This document shows, piece after piece, positions 7,768 through 16,673 of a DNA stretch of 64,000 nucleotides. Source of the stretch: Alitiscatomonas aceti (GTDB lineage Bacteria; Bacillota; Clostridia; Lachnospirales; Lachnospiraceae); contig NZ_JAOQJF010000001.1 in the NCBI RefSeq assembly GCF_025567195.1, positions 124,001 through 188,000 on the forward strand. The letters are read 5' to 3'. The position numbers and the translations under genes were made by a program. Within the stretch, counting starts at the first letter, position 1. Each line of letters opens with the position of its first letter. Under the pieces are notes generated by a model. The model was given only the letters and a program-made list of their open reading frames with translations, was not told the DNA's origin and did no database searches.

Positions 7768-8817
7768 TTATTTGCCAGCTGCTGCTTTTGCTTCTTTGAT
7801 CTTCTGGGTAAGAACCGGAACGATCTTGTTCAGGTCGCCTACTACGCCGTAATCGGCAACGTCGAAGATCGGAGCAGACTCATCTTTGTTGATGGCAATG
7901 ATGATGTCGGACTCTTCCATACCAGCCACGTGCTGGATGGCTCCGGAGATACCGATGGCAAAGTAAACATGGGGACGAACAGTCTTACCAGTCTGTCCAA
8001 CCTGAAGATCCTTCGGCTTCCAGCCAGCGTCTACAACTGCACGGGAGCAGCTTACGGTGCCGCCGATGGCCTCAGCCAGCTCATCGAGGATCTTGAAGTT
8101 CTCCGGGCTTCCTACGCCGCGGCCGCCGGAAACAAGGATCTTTGCATCCATGATATCGGCAACGTTGGAAACAGCCTTAACGACTTCCATGATCTCAACG
8201 TATTTCTCGTTGGGAACAAATCCGGGATTGAACTCTTCGATCTCGGCCTTTCTTCCAGCCTCACGCGGAAGCTTCTGCATAACACCGGGACGAACGGTTG
8301 CCATCTGCGGACGGAATTCCGGGCAGGCGATGGTTGCGATGGTGTTTCCGCCGAATGCCGGACGGGTCATAAGAAGCTGGTTGTGCTTCTGCTCCTTGCC
8401 CGGTGTGGGAACCAGCGGGAAATCGCCGATATCCAGCTGTGTACAGTCAGCGGTCAGACCTGTATGGATGCGTGCGCAGACACGGGGACCAAGGTCACGG
8501 CCGATGGCTGTTGCACCGATCAGGAATACGTCCGGTTTGTACTTCTCGATCACAGAGGACAGAGCATGGGTATAGGGCTCAGTTCTGTACTCTTTTAATT
8601 CCGGATCATCTACAACGATGACTCTGTCAGCGCCGTACTCGCCAAGGATCTCAGTCAGTCCCATTACGTTGGAACCTACTAAAACTGCTGTTACAGTAGT
8701 ATTTAAATCTTTTGCTAAGTCTTTACCTTTGCCGATCAGCTCCAAAGCGATGCTGCTCACTTCGTTATCAACCTGCTGCGCAAAGACATATACACCCTTA
8801 TATTCTTCCAAGTTCAT
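7768..8817 (-). CDS. etfA: Electron transfer flavoprotein alpha subunit
   Basis: FAD-binding subunit of the Bcd-Etf complex. In butyrate-forming clostridia this complex couples NADH oxidation to crotonyl-CoA and ferredoxin reduction (flavin-based bifurcation). The 349-residue product starts MNLEEYKGVYVFAQQ. The C-terminal FAD domain shows LVSGGRGVGSPENF, GGTVSCSRAVVDAGW, VGQTGKTVRPHVYFAIGISGAIQHVAGM, and AINKDESAPIFDVADYGVVGDL. It is the last gene of thlA-crt-hbd-bcd-etfB-etfA, 54 bases after etfB. The transcript continues through a repeat array before terminating. Confidence 0.97.
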   Translation of the reverse strand: MNLEEYKGVYVFAQQVDNEVSSIALELIGKGKDLAKDLNTTVTAVLVGSNVMGLTEILGEYGADRVIVVDDPELKEYRTEPYTHALSSVIEKYKPDVFLIGATAIGRDLGPRVCARIHTGLTADCTQLDIGDFPLVPTPGKEQKHNQLLMTRPAFGGNTIATIACPEFRPQMATVRPGVMQKLPREAGRKAEIEEFNPGFVPNEKYVEIMEVVKAVSNVADIMDAKILVSGGRGVGSPENFKILDELAEAIGGTVSCSRAVVDAGWKPKDLQVGQTGKTVRPHVYFAIGISGAIQHVAGMEESDIIIAINKDESAPIFDVADYGVVGDLNKIVPVLTQKIKEAKAAAGK

Positions 8818-8871
8818 TACTGTTCACCACTTTCTTTATTCTATGAATTCGCTTTTTGACGTAGCTGTATC

Positions 8872-9654
8872 TTACAGCACGTGCTTCTCTGTAAGTTTGT
8901 CCACAATATAATTTACAGAAGCTGTCGGATCCAGAACAACCTTTTCACCGGCGCCCTTTCTTACCTTGTCAGATGCCTTTGCGATCTGAGTCGGGGATCC
9001 CTTCAGACCCAGGTTGGAGTCCAGAACGTCCTTTAAGTCGTTTCTGCCCCATACAGTGATGTCCTTCTTATATGCGTCAAAGATTCCGCCCGGAGTCATG
9101 TAACGCGGCTCATTTAATTCAGAAAGTGCTGTGATCAGACACGGCATCTTTGCTTTTAACATATGATATCTGTCATCATACTGACGTTTTACGATCACAG
9201 AATCGCCGTCGATCTGGATCTCCTGTGCATAGCTGATTACCGGGATCCCAAGATGCTCGGAGATCTGCGGTCCAACCTGTGCGGTATCTCCATCGATCGC
9301 CTGACGGCCCGTGATGATCAGATCGTAATCCAGGTTTCTTAAAGCGCCTGCCAGAGTCTGGGATGTGGCCCATGTGTCTGCACCGCCGAGCACACGGTCT
9401 GTAACGAGGATACCGTTATCAGCGCCCATAGCCATAGCCTCACGAAGAACCTCCTCAGCCTTCGGAAGACCCATGGTAACAACTGTAACCTCTGCACCAT
9501 ACTGGTCCTTTAAGCGGAGAGCTGCCTCCAGACCTGCCTTATCATCCGGGTTCATGATTGTGAGCATTGCTGCTCTGTCAAGAGTTCCATCTGGTTTAAA
9601 CTTTACGCCGCCCTTAGTATCCGGCACCTGTTTAATACAAACAACTACTTTCAC
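8872..9654 (-). CDS. etfB: Electron transfer flavoprotein beta subunit
   Basis: Partner of EtfA; in bifurcating complexes it binds the second flavin and contacts Bcd. The product has 260 residues, usual length, and starts MKVVVCIKQVPDT. It contains MNPDDKAGLEAALRLKD, the AMAMGADNGILV stretch, and the TGRQAIDGDTAQVGPQ signature of the family. It lies 57 bases downstream of bcd and 54 bases before etfA, in the same transcript. Confidence 0.97.
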   Translation of the reverse strand: MKVVVCIKQVPDTKGGVKFKPDGTLDRAAMLTIMNPDDKAGLEAALRLKDQYGAEVTVVTMGLPKAEEVLREAMAMGADNGILVTDRVLGGADTWATSQTLAGALRNLDYDLIITGRQAIDGDTAQVGPQISEHLGIPVISYAQEIQIDGDSVIVKRQYDDRYHMLKAKMPCLITALSELNEPRYMTPGGIFDAYKKDITVWGRNDLKDVLDSNLGLKGSPTQIAKASDKVRKGAGEKVVLDPTASVNYIVDKLTEKHVL

Positions 9655-9711
9655 TGTATTTCACTCCTTAATTATTCGTTTATTTTCCGGTTTTTTTCGT
9701 GCTGTCAGATC

Positions 9712-10863
9712 TTATTTTAACAGAGCGCTGGAGATTACCATTCTCTGAACTTCGCTGGTACCCTCATAGATCTCTGTGATCTTCGCATCGCGCATCATGC
9801 GCTCTACGTCGTACTCTCTGATGTAGCCATAACCACCGTGGAGCTGGACAGCCTTGGTTGTTACTTCCATAGCAACCTCTGCTGCATACAGTTTTGCCAT
9901 AGCTGCTTCAACAGAATATGTCTTCTGTGTTGCCTTTGCAACGGCTGCGCGGTATACCATGTACTGTGCGGCCTGTACCTTTGTCGCCATATCAGCAAGC
10001 TGGAACTGTGTATTCTGGAACTGACCGATCGCGCGGCCGAACTGCTTTCTTTCCTTTACATACTCGATGGTTCTCTCCAGAGCGCCCTCTGCAAGGCCAA
10101 GAGCCTGGGCAGCGATACCGATACGTCCGCCGTCAAGAGTATGCATAGCGATCTTGAAGCCCTCGCCCTGCTTTCCTAACATATTTTCCTTCGGAATGCG
10201 GCAGTCTGTAAAGATCAGCTCATATGTAGCGGATCCTCTGATACCCATCTTTTTCTCTTTTGTACCGAAGCTGAATCCCGGAGTTCCTTTTTCTACCAGG
10301 AATGCGGAGATCTCCTTCTGCATTCTGCCTCTCTTCTCAACCATTCCTGTAACAGCGATGATCACATAAACGTCAGCCTCTTTACCGTTTGTGATAAAGA
10401 TCTTGGAGCCGTTTAGTACCCACTCGTCGCCGTCCAGAACAGCCTTTGTCTGCTGACCCTGGGCATCTGTACCAGCGCCCGGCTCAGTTAAGCCGAATGC
10501 GCCTAACTTTTCGCCCTTTGCCAGCGGAACCAGATATTTCTGCTTCTGCTCTTCTGTACCGTAGGTCTGGATCGGATCACAGCAAAGAGAGGTATGTGCG
10601 GAAACGATAACGCCTGTGGTACCGCATACCTTGGACAGCTCCTCTACGCACATTGCATAGCAGAGCGGGTCGCAGCCCTGTCCGCCGTATTCCTTCGGAA
10701 CCGGAATTCCCAGGAAACCGTTCTTAGCCATTTTTTCAACGGTTTCTCTCGGGAAATGCTCTGTCTCGTCAACTTCCTGAGCGAGAGGCTTAACTTCTTT
10801 TTCAGCGAAATCATGGAATAATGTTCTCGCCATCTCATGCTCTTTACTTAATGTAAAATCCAT
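9712..10863 (-). CDS. bcd: Butyryl-CoA dehydrogenase
   Basis: Acyl-CoA dehydrogenase that reduces crotonyl-CoA to butyryl-CoA with electrons from EtfAB. The product has 383 residues, the family length. It starts MDFTLSKEHEMARTLFHDFAEKEV and contains GLTEPGAGTDAQ and FITNGKEAD for FAD and substrate binding. The C-terminal ITEIYEGTSEVQR includes the catalytic glutamate (EGTSE). It sits between hbd and etfB; the 139-base gap before it holds a hairpin (10949-10980). Confidence 0.96.
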   Translation of the reverse strand: MDFTLSKEHEMARTLFHDFAEKEVKPLAQEVDETEHFPRETVEKMAKNGFLGIPVPKEYGGQGCDPLCYAMCVEELSKVCGTTGVIVSAHTSLCCDPIQTYGTEEQKQKYLVPLAKGEKLGAFGLTEPGAGTDAQGQQTKAVLDGDEWVLNGSKIFITNGKEADVYVIIAVTGMVEKRGRMQKEISAFLVEKGTPGFSFGTKEKKMGIRGSATYELIFTDCRIPKENMLGKQGEGFKIAMHTLDGGRIGIAAQALGLAEGALERTIEYVKERKQFGRAIGQFQNTQFQLADMATKVQAAQYMVYRAAVAKATQKTYSVEAAMAKLYAAEVAMEVTTKAVQLHGGYGYIREYDVERMMRDAKITEIYEGTSEVQRMVISSALLK

Positions 10864-10948
10864 GTTTTTAGTTCCTCCTTGTGAATTGTATCATATATAA
10901 CATAAGAGAATGTGGATGCGGCATCCTCTCTATGTTCCCAGACATACA

Positions 10949-10980
10949 GTCCGGCCCGTGGGAATCCCCGCGGGCTGGAC
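10949..10980 (-). terminator. Intercistronic hairpin between hbd and bcd
   Basis: GTCCGGCCCG (10949-10958) and CGGGCTGGAC (10971-10980) form a 10-bp stem with one G-U pair. There is no U-run afterwards. It more likely sets mRNA processing or partial termination and differential expression of the upstream thlA-crt-hbd and downstream bcd-etfBA segments. Confidence 0.45.
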
Positions 10981-11002
10981 CCGTTTTCCTTCCCGGTAAT
11001 TC

Positions 11003-11842
11003 CTAGCGGGAATAGTCATAAAATCCCTTGCCGGTCTTCTGTCCCAGAAGGCCTCCGCGCACCATCTTCTTAAGAAGCGGATGGGGACGGTATTTGGGAT
11101 CTCCTGTTTCTGTTTCCAGAACGTTCATGATGGCCAGGACCACGTCCAGGCCGATCAGGTCGCCCAGGGCCAGGGGGCCCATGGGATGGTTTGCGCCCAG
11201 CTTCATGGCTGTATCGATGCCCTCCACAGACGCAACGCCTTCGGCGTAAATACCGATGGCCTCATTGATCATTGGGATCAGGATCCGGTTTACGACAAAA
11301 CCGGCGGCCTCCTCCACCTGTACCGGCGTTTTTCCGATCTCCTCAGAGATCTTCTTTACCGCCTCAACCGCTTCGGGAGCCGTATTCAGTCCCGCAATGA
11401 CCTCCACCAGCTTCATCACCGGAGCCGGATTAAAAAAATGCATTCCCACCACATGGCGGTTAATGCCTGCTCCGATCTCTGTGATGGACAGGGAAGAGGT
11501 ATTGGTAGCGAAGATACACTCCGGCTTGCAGATCGCGTCCAGCTCTCTGAAGGTCTGCTTCTTGATCTCCATATTTTCAATGGCAGCCTCCACGATCAGA
11601 TCACAGTCTCCGCAGATATTCTTCACACCTGTGGTGATCTTTGCAAGGATCTTATCTGCGTCCTCCTGGGTCATCTTCCCCTTGGCGATCCTTTTTTCAA
11701 ACCCTTTTGCGATTTTATTTTTACCATTTGCAGCAAACGTCTCATTGATATCGCAGAGCATTACTTCATAGCCCTCTGTCTGGGCAAATGCCTGTGCGAT
11801 TCCGGAACCCATGGTTCCGGCTCCAATCACACCAACCTTCAT
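11003..11842 (-). CDS. hbd: 3-Hydroxybutyryl-CoA dehydrogenase
   Basis: Reduces acetoacetyl-CoA to 3-hydroxybutyryl-CoA with NAD(P)H. The product has 279 residues and starts MKVGVIGAGTMGSGIAQAFA with an intact Rossmann GxGxxG. It carries IVEAAIENMEIK, ATNTSSLSITEI, and the catalytic histidine in GMHFFNPAPVMKLVEVI. The C-terminal dimerisation domain holds GFVVNRILIPMINEA and ANHPMGPLALGDLIGLD. It is the third gene of the operon, 40 bases after crt. Confidence 0.97.
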   Translation of the reverse strand: MKVGVIGAGTMGSGIAQAFAQTEGYEVMLCDINETFAANGKNKIAKGFEKRIAKGKMTQEDADKILAKITTGVKNICGDCDLIVEAAIENMEIKKQTFRELDAICKPECIFATNTSSLSITEIGAGINRHVVGMHFFNPAPVMKLVEVIAGLNTAPEAVEAVKKISEEIGKTPVQVEEAAGFVVNRILIPMINEAIGIYAEGVASVEGIDTAMKLGANHPMGPLALGDLIGLDVVLAIMNVLETETGDPKYRPHPLLKKMVRGGLLGQKTGKGFYDYSR

Positions 11843-11882
11843 GATTCTGCCTCCTTACGTTTATGGGGGAGCTCCCCCGCCA

Positions 11883-12659
11883 TTACCGGTTGTTGAATTT
11901 TTCAACCTTCCGTTTTTCAAGAAAAGCCTTCATTCCCTCTCTCTGGTCCTCTGTCTCGAAGCACTCGGAGAAATACTGCTCCTCTATGGCGATGGCATGG
12001 TCCAGATCCGAGAGGAACCCGTCCGTTACCGCACGCTTGCTGTTTCTCACGGCAATGGGCGCGTTGGACGCGATCTTCTGTGCCAGCTTCATGACTGCCG
12101 GCATCAGCTCCTCTCTGGGGTATACGCCGTTTACCAGGCCGATCCGGTATGCTTCATCGGCTTTGATGTTCTGGCCGGTGAATACCATTTCTTTTGCCTT
12201 TCCGGTCCCAACGACTCTCACAAGGCGCTGGGTTCCTCCAAAGCCCGGGGTGATCCCCAGGCCCACCTCCGGCTGCCCGAACACTGCATTGTCGGAGCAG
12301 TAGCGGATGTCACAGCTCATGGCCAGCTCGTTGCCGCCGCCAAGGGCAAATCCATTGACAGCCGCAATGGTGGGGATCGGAAGCGTTTCCAGCTTCCTGA
12401 AGATATCGTTTCCGAATTTTCCGAATTCACGGCCTTCCTTTACGGTCATAGTGCTCATGGCCGCAATGTCGGCTCCGGCCACAAAGGCCTTCTCCCCGGC
12501 TCCGGTCACGATGACGGCCCTTGTCTCATCCAGGTTGATATTGTCGATCACAGCATCCAGGTCCTTTAATACCTGGACATTTAACGCATTCAAAGCTTCC
12601 GGGCGGTTGATGGTGATCACGCCAACATATCCGTCCTGCTCGTATGTAACAAAGCTCAT
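11883..12659 (-). CDS. crt: 3-Hydroxybutyryl-CoA dehydratase (crotonase)
   Basis: Enoyl-CoA hydratase-family enzyme that dehydrates 3-hydroxybutyryl-CoA to crotonyl-CoA. The product has 258 residues and starts MSFVTYEQDGYVGVITINRPEALNALN. It has the oxyanion-hole segments AFVAGADIAAM and ALGGGNELAMSCDIRY, plus the two catalytic glutamates expected in GGGNELAM and QPEVGLGITPGFGGTQ. It lies 27 bases downstream of thlA in the same transcript. Confidence 0.96.
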   Translation of the reverse strand: MSFVTYEQDGYVGVITINRPEALNALNVQVLKDLDAVIDNINLDETRAVIVTGAGEKAFVAGADIAAMSTMTVKEGREFGKFGNDIFRKLETLPIPTIAAVNGFALGGGNELAMSCDIRYCSDNAVFGQPEVGLGITPGFGGTQRLVRVVGTGKAKEMVFTGQNIKADEAYRIGLVNGVYPREELMPAVMKLAQKIASNAPIAVRNSKRAVTDGFLSDLDHAIAIEEQYFSECFETEDQREGMKAFLEKRKVEKFNNR

Positions 12660-12686
12660 TCCGGTCGCCTCCTGCTCAGTTTAAGA

Positions 12687-13868
12687 TCAATCCCTCTTTA
12701 CGATGGTGGCGCAGCCCATGCCGCCGCCGATGCAGAGCGTTGCAAGACCTGTCTTTGCATCCATCTTCTGCATTTCGTGGAGCAGGGTCACCAGGATACG
12801 GCAGCCGGACGCTCCCACCGGATGGCCCAGGGCGATGGCTCCGCCGTTGGGATTTAATTTTTCCAGATCAAAACCAAGCTCTTTTCCTACTGCCACAGAC
12901 TGGGCGGCAAATGCCTCGTTGGCCTCGATCACGTCAAAATCGCCGATCTCCATTCCAGCCTTTGCCATTACCTTCTTCGTGGCAGCCACGGGACCGATGC
13001 CCATGATACGGGGCTCAACGCCTGCAAGGGCTCCGGCTACCCATGTGGCCATGGGAGTAACGCCCAGCTCCTTCGCCTTCTCTTCGCTCATCACTACAAC
13101 GGCTGCTGCACCGTCGTTGATGCCGGAGGCGTTGCCTGCGGTCACCATACCGTCTTTCTTAAACGCCGGACGCAGCTTTCCAAGAGCCTCCATATTGGAG
13201 CCGGCTCTGGGGCCCTCGTCCGTATCTACAAGGATGGTGGTTTTCTTTGTTTTTACCTCCACCGGAACGATCTCATCCTTAAATGCGCCTGCCTTCTGGG
13301 CAGCCTCGCACTTGTTCTGACTCACCATAGCGAACTTGTCCAGTTCTTCTCTTGTGAGTCCCCACTGATCGCAGATATTTTCGGCAGTGATTCCCATGTG
13401 GTAGTGGTTGAACGCATCCCATAACGCGTCGTTTACCATCGTATCCACCAGCTCGGCATTGCCCATGCGGTAGCCGTAGCGGCCCTTCATCATCGCATAG
13501 GGAGCCAGGGACATGTTCTCGCAGCCGCCGGCAACGACGATATCTGCATCGCCTGCCTCGATCATCTGGGCTGCCATGTTGACGCTCTGTAAGCCAGAGC
13601 CGCATACCACGTTAATGGTAACTGCCGGAACCTCGATGGGAAGTCCTGCATTGATGGAAGCCTGACGGGCCACGTTCTGTCCCTGTCCGGCCTGGATCAC
13701 ACAGCCCATGTAGACCTGGTCCACCTGGTCGGGAGCCACACCGGCTCTCTTTAAGGCCTCCCTGATCACAACCGCGCCCAGATCAGCCGCCGGTACGGTG
13801 CTTAAAGCGCCTCCCATTGTGCCGATGGCTGTACGGCATGCACCTGCCAGTACGATTTTCTTTGCCAT
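12687..13868 (-). CDS. thlA: Acetyl-CoA acetyltransferase (thiolase)
   Basis: Condenses two acetyl-CoA to acetoacetyl-CoA, the first step of butyrate synthesis. The product has 393 residues, the biosynthetic thiolase length. Nucleophile Cys89 lies in NVVCGSGLQS, the histidine in GGAIALGHPVGASG, and the second catalytic cysteine, Cys379, in LCIGGGMG. The ATG at 13868 follows GAGGAGGAAAATCAT. It is the first gene of the operon and lies directly behind a near-consensus promoter (13944-13972). Confidence 0.97.
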   Translation of the reverse strand: MAKKIVLAGACRTAIGTMGGALSTVPAADLGAVVIREALKRAGVAPDQVDQVYMGCVIQAGQGQNVARQASINAGLPIEVPAVTINVVCGSGLQSVNMAAQMIEAGDADIVVAGGCENMSLAPYAMMKGRYGYRMGNAELVDTMVNDALWDAFNHYHMGITAENICDQWGLTREELDKFAMVSQNKCEAAQKAGAFKDEIVPVEVKTKKTTILVDTDEGPRAGSNMEALGKLRPAFKKDGMVTAGNASGINDGAAAVVVMSEEKAKELGVTPMATWVAGALAGVEPRIMGIGPVAATKKVMAKAGMEIGDFDVIEANEAFAAQSVAVGKELGFDLEKLNPNGGAIALGHPVGASGCRILVTLLHEMQKMDAKTGLATLCIGGGMGCATIVKRD

Positions 13869-13943
13869 ATGATTTTCCTCCTCATTATACCATCGCCGGA
13901 GGTCGGAAAAAGCCCGTATCCTCCGACAATATGATGTATCATA

Positions 13944-13972
13944 ATCATATCACCAAATAATTGGCCTGTCAA
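13944..13972 (-). promoter_or_regulatory. Strong promoter of the thlA-crt-hbd-bcd-etfBA operon
   Basis: Minus-strand TTGACA, a 17-base spacer and TATGAT: a consensus -35 and a 5/6 -10. The spacer contains the dyad CCAATTATTTGG, and TTGTTA immediately precedes the -35. TTGTTA resembles one half of a Rex redox-regulator site, but a second half at the required spacing is not present. Confidence 0.85.
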
Positions 13973-14043
13973 ATAACAAGCATGGTTTTTCATGTATTTT
14001 TTATAAACATTCAGCCTTCTTTTTTTATAATTTCGTGAAATTA

Positions 14044-14072
14044 TTGACCGTCCATTTAGAAAATGCTAAAAT
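14044..14072 (+). promoter_or_regulatory. Promoter of the CoA-transferase gene
   Basis: TTGACC, a 17-base spacer and TAAAAT, with the predicted start about 70 bases before the ATG. Its -35 is 72 bases from the divergent thlA promoter, so a shared regulator could act on both. Confidence 0.8.
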
Positions 14073-14149
14073 GAAAAATGAATAAAAATTCTGCCCGGGT
14101 TTCTGGCTCCGGACAGTGAAAGAATATCTTAGAAATGAGGTCCTAAACC

Positions 14150-15496
14150 ATGGATATCAGAAAAATGTATCAGGACAAGCTTGTGTCCGCCAGCGAAGCG
14201 GCAAAAACCGTAAAATCCGGCGACTGGGTCGATTACGCCTGGACTACCAGCACTCCGGTGGCTGTGGATGCGGAGATCGCCAAAAGGCTTCCGGAGCTTT
14301 ATAACGTCAACTTCCGCGGCGGCATCCTCATGTGGGTCCCCGAGATCTTCAAGATCGAAAACCCGGCTGACCACTTCACCTGGAACTCCTGGCATATGAG
14401 CGGCATCGAGAGAAAAGCCATTGCCCAGGGCTTTGCCTTCTACGGCCCCATGCGCTATTCGGAGCTGCCCCGCTTCTACCGGGATATGTCCGAAGAAAAC
14501 CGTCCGGATGTGGCCATCTTCCAGGCAGCCCCCATGGACGAGCACGGCTTCTTTAACTTCGGCCCCAACGCATCCCACCTGGCTGCTGTCTGCGAGACTT
14601 CCAGGACCGTGATCGTGGAGGTCAATGAAAATATGCCGGTCTGCTACGGCGGAACTGAAGAAGGCATCCACATCTCCAAAGTAGATATGATCGTAGAGGG
14701 CGATAATCCTTCTATCCCGGAAATGGCCGGAGCCCCCGCCACAGAGGTGGACGAGGCCGTGGCAAAGCTGATCGTAAACGAGATCCCCGACGGCGCCTGC
14801 TTACAGTTAGGCATCGGCGGAATGCCCAACGCCGTTGGCTCCCTGATCGCAAAATCTGACTTAAAGGATCTGGGCGTCCATACAGAAATGTATGTGGATG
14901 CCTTCGTCGATATCGCCATGGCCGGAAAGATCACCGGCGCAAAGAAAAATATCGATAAAGGCCGCCAGGTCTACGGCTTCGGCGCAGGTACGAAAAAGCT
15001 GTACGACTATCTGAACCGGAATCCGGAATGTATGTCTGCTCCCGTAAGCTACACCAACGACATCCGCACCATCTCTGCCCTGGATAACTTCATGTCCATC
15101 AACAATGCCGTGGACCTGGATCTGTTCGGACAGGTAAATGCCGAATCCGCAGGGATCAAGCACATCAGCGGCGCCGGCGGACAGCTGGATTTCGTTCTGG
15201 GCGCATACCTTTCCAAGGGCGGAAAGAGCTTCATCTGCTGCTCCTCCACCTTTAAGACAAAAGATGGCCAGTTAAAATCCAGGATCCTTCCCACCTTAAA
15301 TCCGGGCTCCATCGTTACAGACACCCGTGCCAATACCCATCACCTGGTAACGGAGTACGGCATGGTGAACTTAAAGGGCCTGTCCACCTGGCAGAGGGCT
15401 GAGGCCATCATCTCCATCGCCCATCCCCAGTTCCGCGACGAGCTCATTGCCGAGGCGGAAAAAATGCACATCTGGAGACGCAGCAATAAACGGTAA
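14150..15496 (+). CDS. but: Butyryl-CoA:acetate CoA-transferase
   Basis: Transfers CoA from butyryl-CoA to acetate, releasing butyrate; this is the last step in most gut butyrate producers. The 448-residue protein belongs to the acetyl-CoA hydrolase/transferase family. It has LQLGIGGMPNAVGS, the glutamate-containing LGVHTEMYVDAF (probable catalytic Glu), and AGGQLDFVLGAYLSKGGKSFI, split here as GGQLDFVLGAY and SKGGKSFI, which match Roseburia/Eubacterium-type But enzymes. A 4-hydroxybutyrate CoA-transferase is the main alternative; the C-terminal part and the butyrate-gene context favour But. GAGGT lies 8 bases before the ATG. Confidence 0.8.
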   Translation: MDIRKMYQDKLVSASEAAKTVKSGDWVDYAWTTSTPVAVDAEIAKRLPELYNVNFRGGILMWVPEIFKIENPADHFTWNSWHMSGIERKAIAQGFAFYGPMRYSELPRFYRDMSEENRPDVAIFQAAPMDEHGFFNFGPNASHLAAVCETSRTVIVEVNENMPVCYGGTEEGIHISKVDMIVEGDNPSIPEMAGAPATEVDEAVAKLIVNEIPDGACLQLGIGGMPNAVGSLIAKSDLKDLGVHTEMYVDAFVDIAMAGKITGAKKNIDKGRQVYGFGAGTKKLYDYLNRNPECMSAPVSYTNDIRTISALDNFMSINNAVDLDLFGQVNAESAGIKHISGAGGQLDFVLGAYLSKGGKSFICCSSTFKTKDGQLKSRILPTLNPGSIVTDTRANTHHLVTEYGMVNLKGLSTWQRAEAIISIAHPQFRDELIAEAEKMHIWRRSNKR

Positions 15497-15539
15497 GGAC
15501 CAGAAACGCTGCATCCATCCTGAACCTCATAAAATTTCA

Positions 15540-15587
15540 ATGGCCGTCCCGGGAGCTGTTCCAGCTTCCAGGGCGGCCATTTTTTTC
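15540..15587 (+). terminator. Terminator of the CoA-transferase gene
   Basis: ATGGCCGTCCC (15540-15550) pairs with GGGCGGCCAT (15571-15580), with an inner AGCT/AGCT helix, followed by T7. Confidence 0.9.
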
Positions 15588-15604
15588 TGCTCCGTCTTTC
15601 TTTT

Positions 15605-16498
15605 TTATTCCTCCTCCACCCGGATCCCCTCTTCCTGGGACAGCTTCTGTCTGCAGAGCCTTAAAAGGTGCTCCTGGTACGGTGAGCTGTCATCCAGCCG
15701 GTCCAGGTAATAAAGGGTCCGGCTTGGAGGCTCCACATCCAGGGTATGGATGGACACCGGCGCATCCCTTAAGACCGTTCTGGCGATGGAGATGGGAAGA
15801 AACGCCCAGTTATCTCCGCTCTGGGTAAAGTACTGAAGAAATCCCATCTCGTCCAGATACATCCTGGGAATGGCTTTATCTCCAAAAAAATAGCTGTGCC
15901 AGGCTTCAAAATTCCGGTCCCACATGGTGCGGATCTCCAGCTGCGGATCCAGCTCCCGGATCCTCACATGCTCCGGCAGGTTCAGCTCCTTTCCCGCCAC
16001 CAGGCAGAGCTTCTCCTTAAAAAGGATATGGGTTCCGACTGAAGAAGAATAAATGGGATCTGTGATAAAGGCTATGTCCACGGACCGGTTGCCCACATAG
16101 GAATAAGCCTCGCTGGAGTGAAGGGTCGATACGTGGAGGCTGCATTCCGGATTCTCCTTCATAAAGGTGCGGAACACGGTGGGAAGCATGAACGCCAGCA
16201 GGCTCCCCACGCTGGCCACATAAAAGTTTCTGGACGGCGCTAAAAGCGCCGCCTCCCGGGTCTCGTTCCACAGGGCCTGCCACCGGTGGGCGATCCCGAT
16301 GAAGGCGTGGCCCTGACGGGTCAGCTCCACCTTTCTAAGGCCCTTCCCGCGGACAAAAAGAGGATATCCCAGCTCCTCCTCCATGGCGCGGATCCTGCGC
16401 CCCAGAGCCGGCTGGGTCACATAAAGGGCCTCGGCGGCAGCAGAAAAGCTGCCCGTTTCTGTTATCTTTAAAAATGCTTCGATCTCCAGGAATGTCAT
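15605..16498 (-). CDS. LysR-family transcriptional regulator
   Basis: 297-residue LysR-type regulator, normal length. The N-terminal winged helix starts MTFLEIEAFLKITETGSFSAAAEAL, with the recognition helix near VTQPALGRRIRAMEEELG. Residues 90-297 form the periplasmic-binding-like effector domain, ligand unknown. It is transcribed away from the small plus-strand transcript at 16594-16813 and not toward the CoA-transferase, so the small transcript is its most natural target. Its promoter (-10 TATAAT) abuts an 18/20 palindrome with the LysR T-N11-A pattern, suggesting autorepression. Confidence 0.93.
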   Translation of the reverse strand: MTFLEIEAFLKITETGSFSAAAEALYVTQPALGRRIRAMEEELGYPLFVRGKGLRKVELTRQGHAFIGIAHRWQALWNETREAALLAPSRNFYVASVGSLLAFMLPTVFRTFMKENPECSLHVSTLHSSEAYSYVGNRSVDIAFITDPIYSSSVGTHILFKEKLCLVAGKELNLPEHVRIRELDPQLEIRTMWDRNFEAWHSYFFGDKAIPRMYLDEMGFLQYFTQSGDNWAFLPISIARTVLRDAPVSIHTLDVEPPSRTLYYLDRLDDSSPYQEHLLRLCRQKLSQEEGIRVEEE

Positions 16499-16518
16499 AT
16501 ACGGCCCCCCTGCCTAAA

Positions 16519-16538
16519 ATGTTAATAGTTATTAACAT
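16519..16538. promoter_or_regulatory. LysR operator palindrome
   Basis: ATGTTAATAGTTATTAACAT has perfect 9-bp arms around GT and includes the T-N11-A motif of LysR boxes. It overlaps the expected start of lysR transcription, immediately downstream of its -10. Confidence 0.7.
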
Positions 16539-16565
16539 TATATCAAAAAATTAAACATTTTACAA
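16537..16565 (-). promoter_or_regulatory. Promoter of lysR gene
   Basis: Minus-strand TTGTAA, 17 bases, TATAAT. Its -35 (16560-16565) overlaps the -35 of the divergent plus-strand promoter by five bases, so the two promoters compete for polymerase. Confidence 0.8.
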
Positions 16566-16587
16566 CGAAAGCCGGGAGTGTTATAGT
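16559..16587 (+). promoter_or_regulatory. Divergent promoter of small transcript
   Basis: TTTACA (16559-16564), 17 bases, TATAGT (16582-16587). It drives a short transcript of about 220 nt ending at the terminator near 16813. Confidence 0.7.
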
Positions 16588-16673
16588 ATGCCCATGAGAA
16601 AAAGCAACGGGAACGCGGCTTCGGATCCACCGCTTCCCAGGAATGAATGTCTTGATTCTAAGGAGGGATCGAT

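Noticed and set aside
13944..13985. Rex operator at the butyrate promoter
   Set aside because: Only one TTGTTA half-site is present; the inverted TAACAA half at proper spacing is missing.
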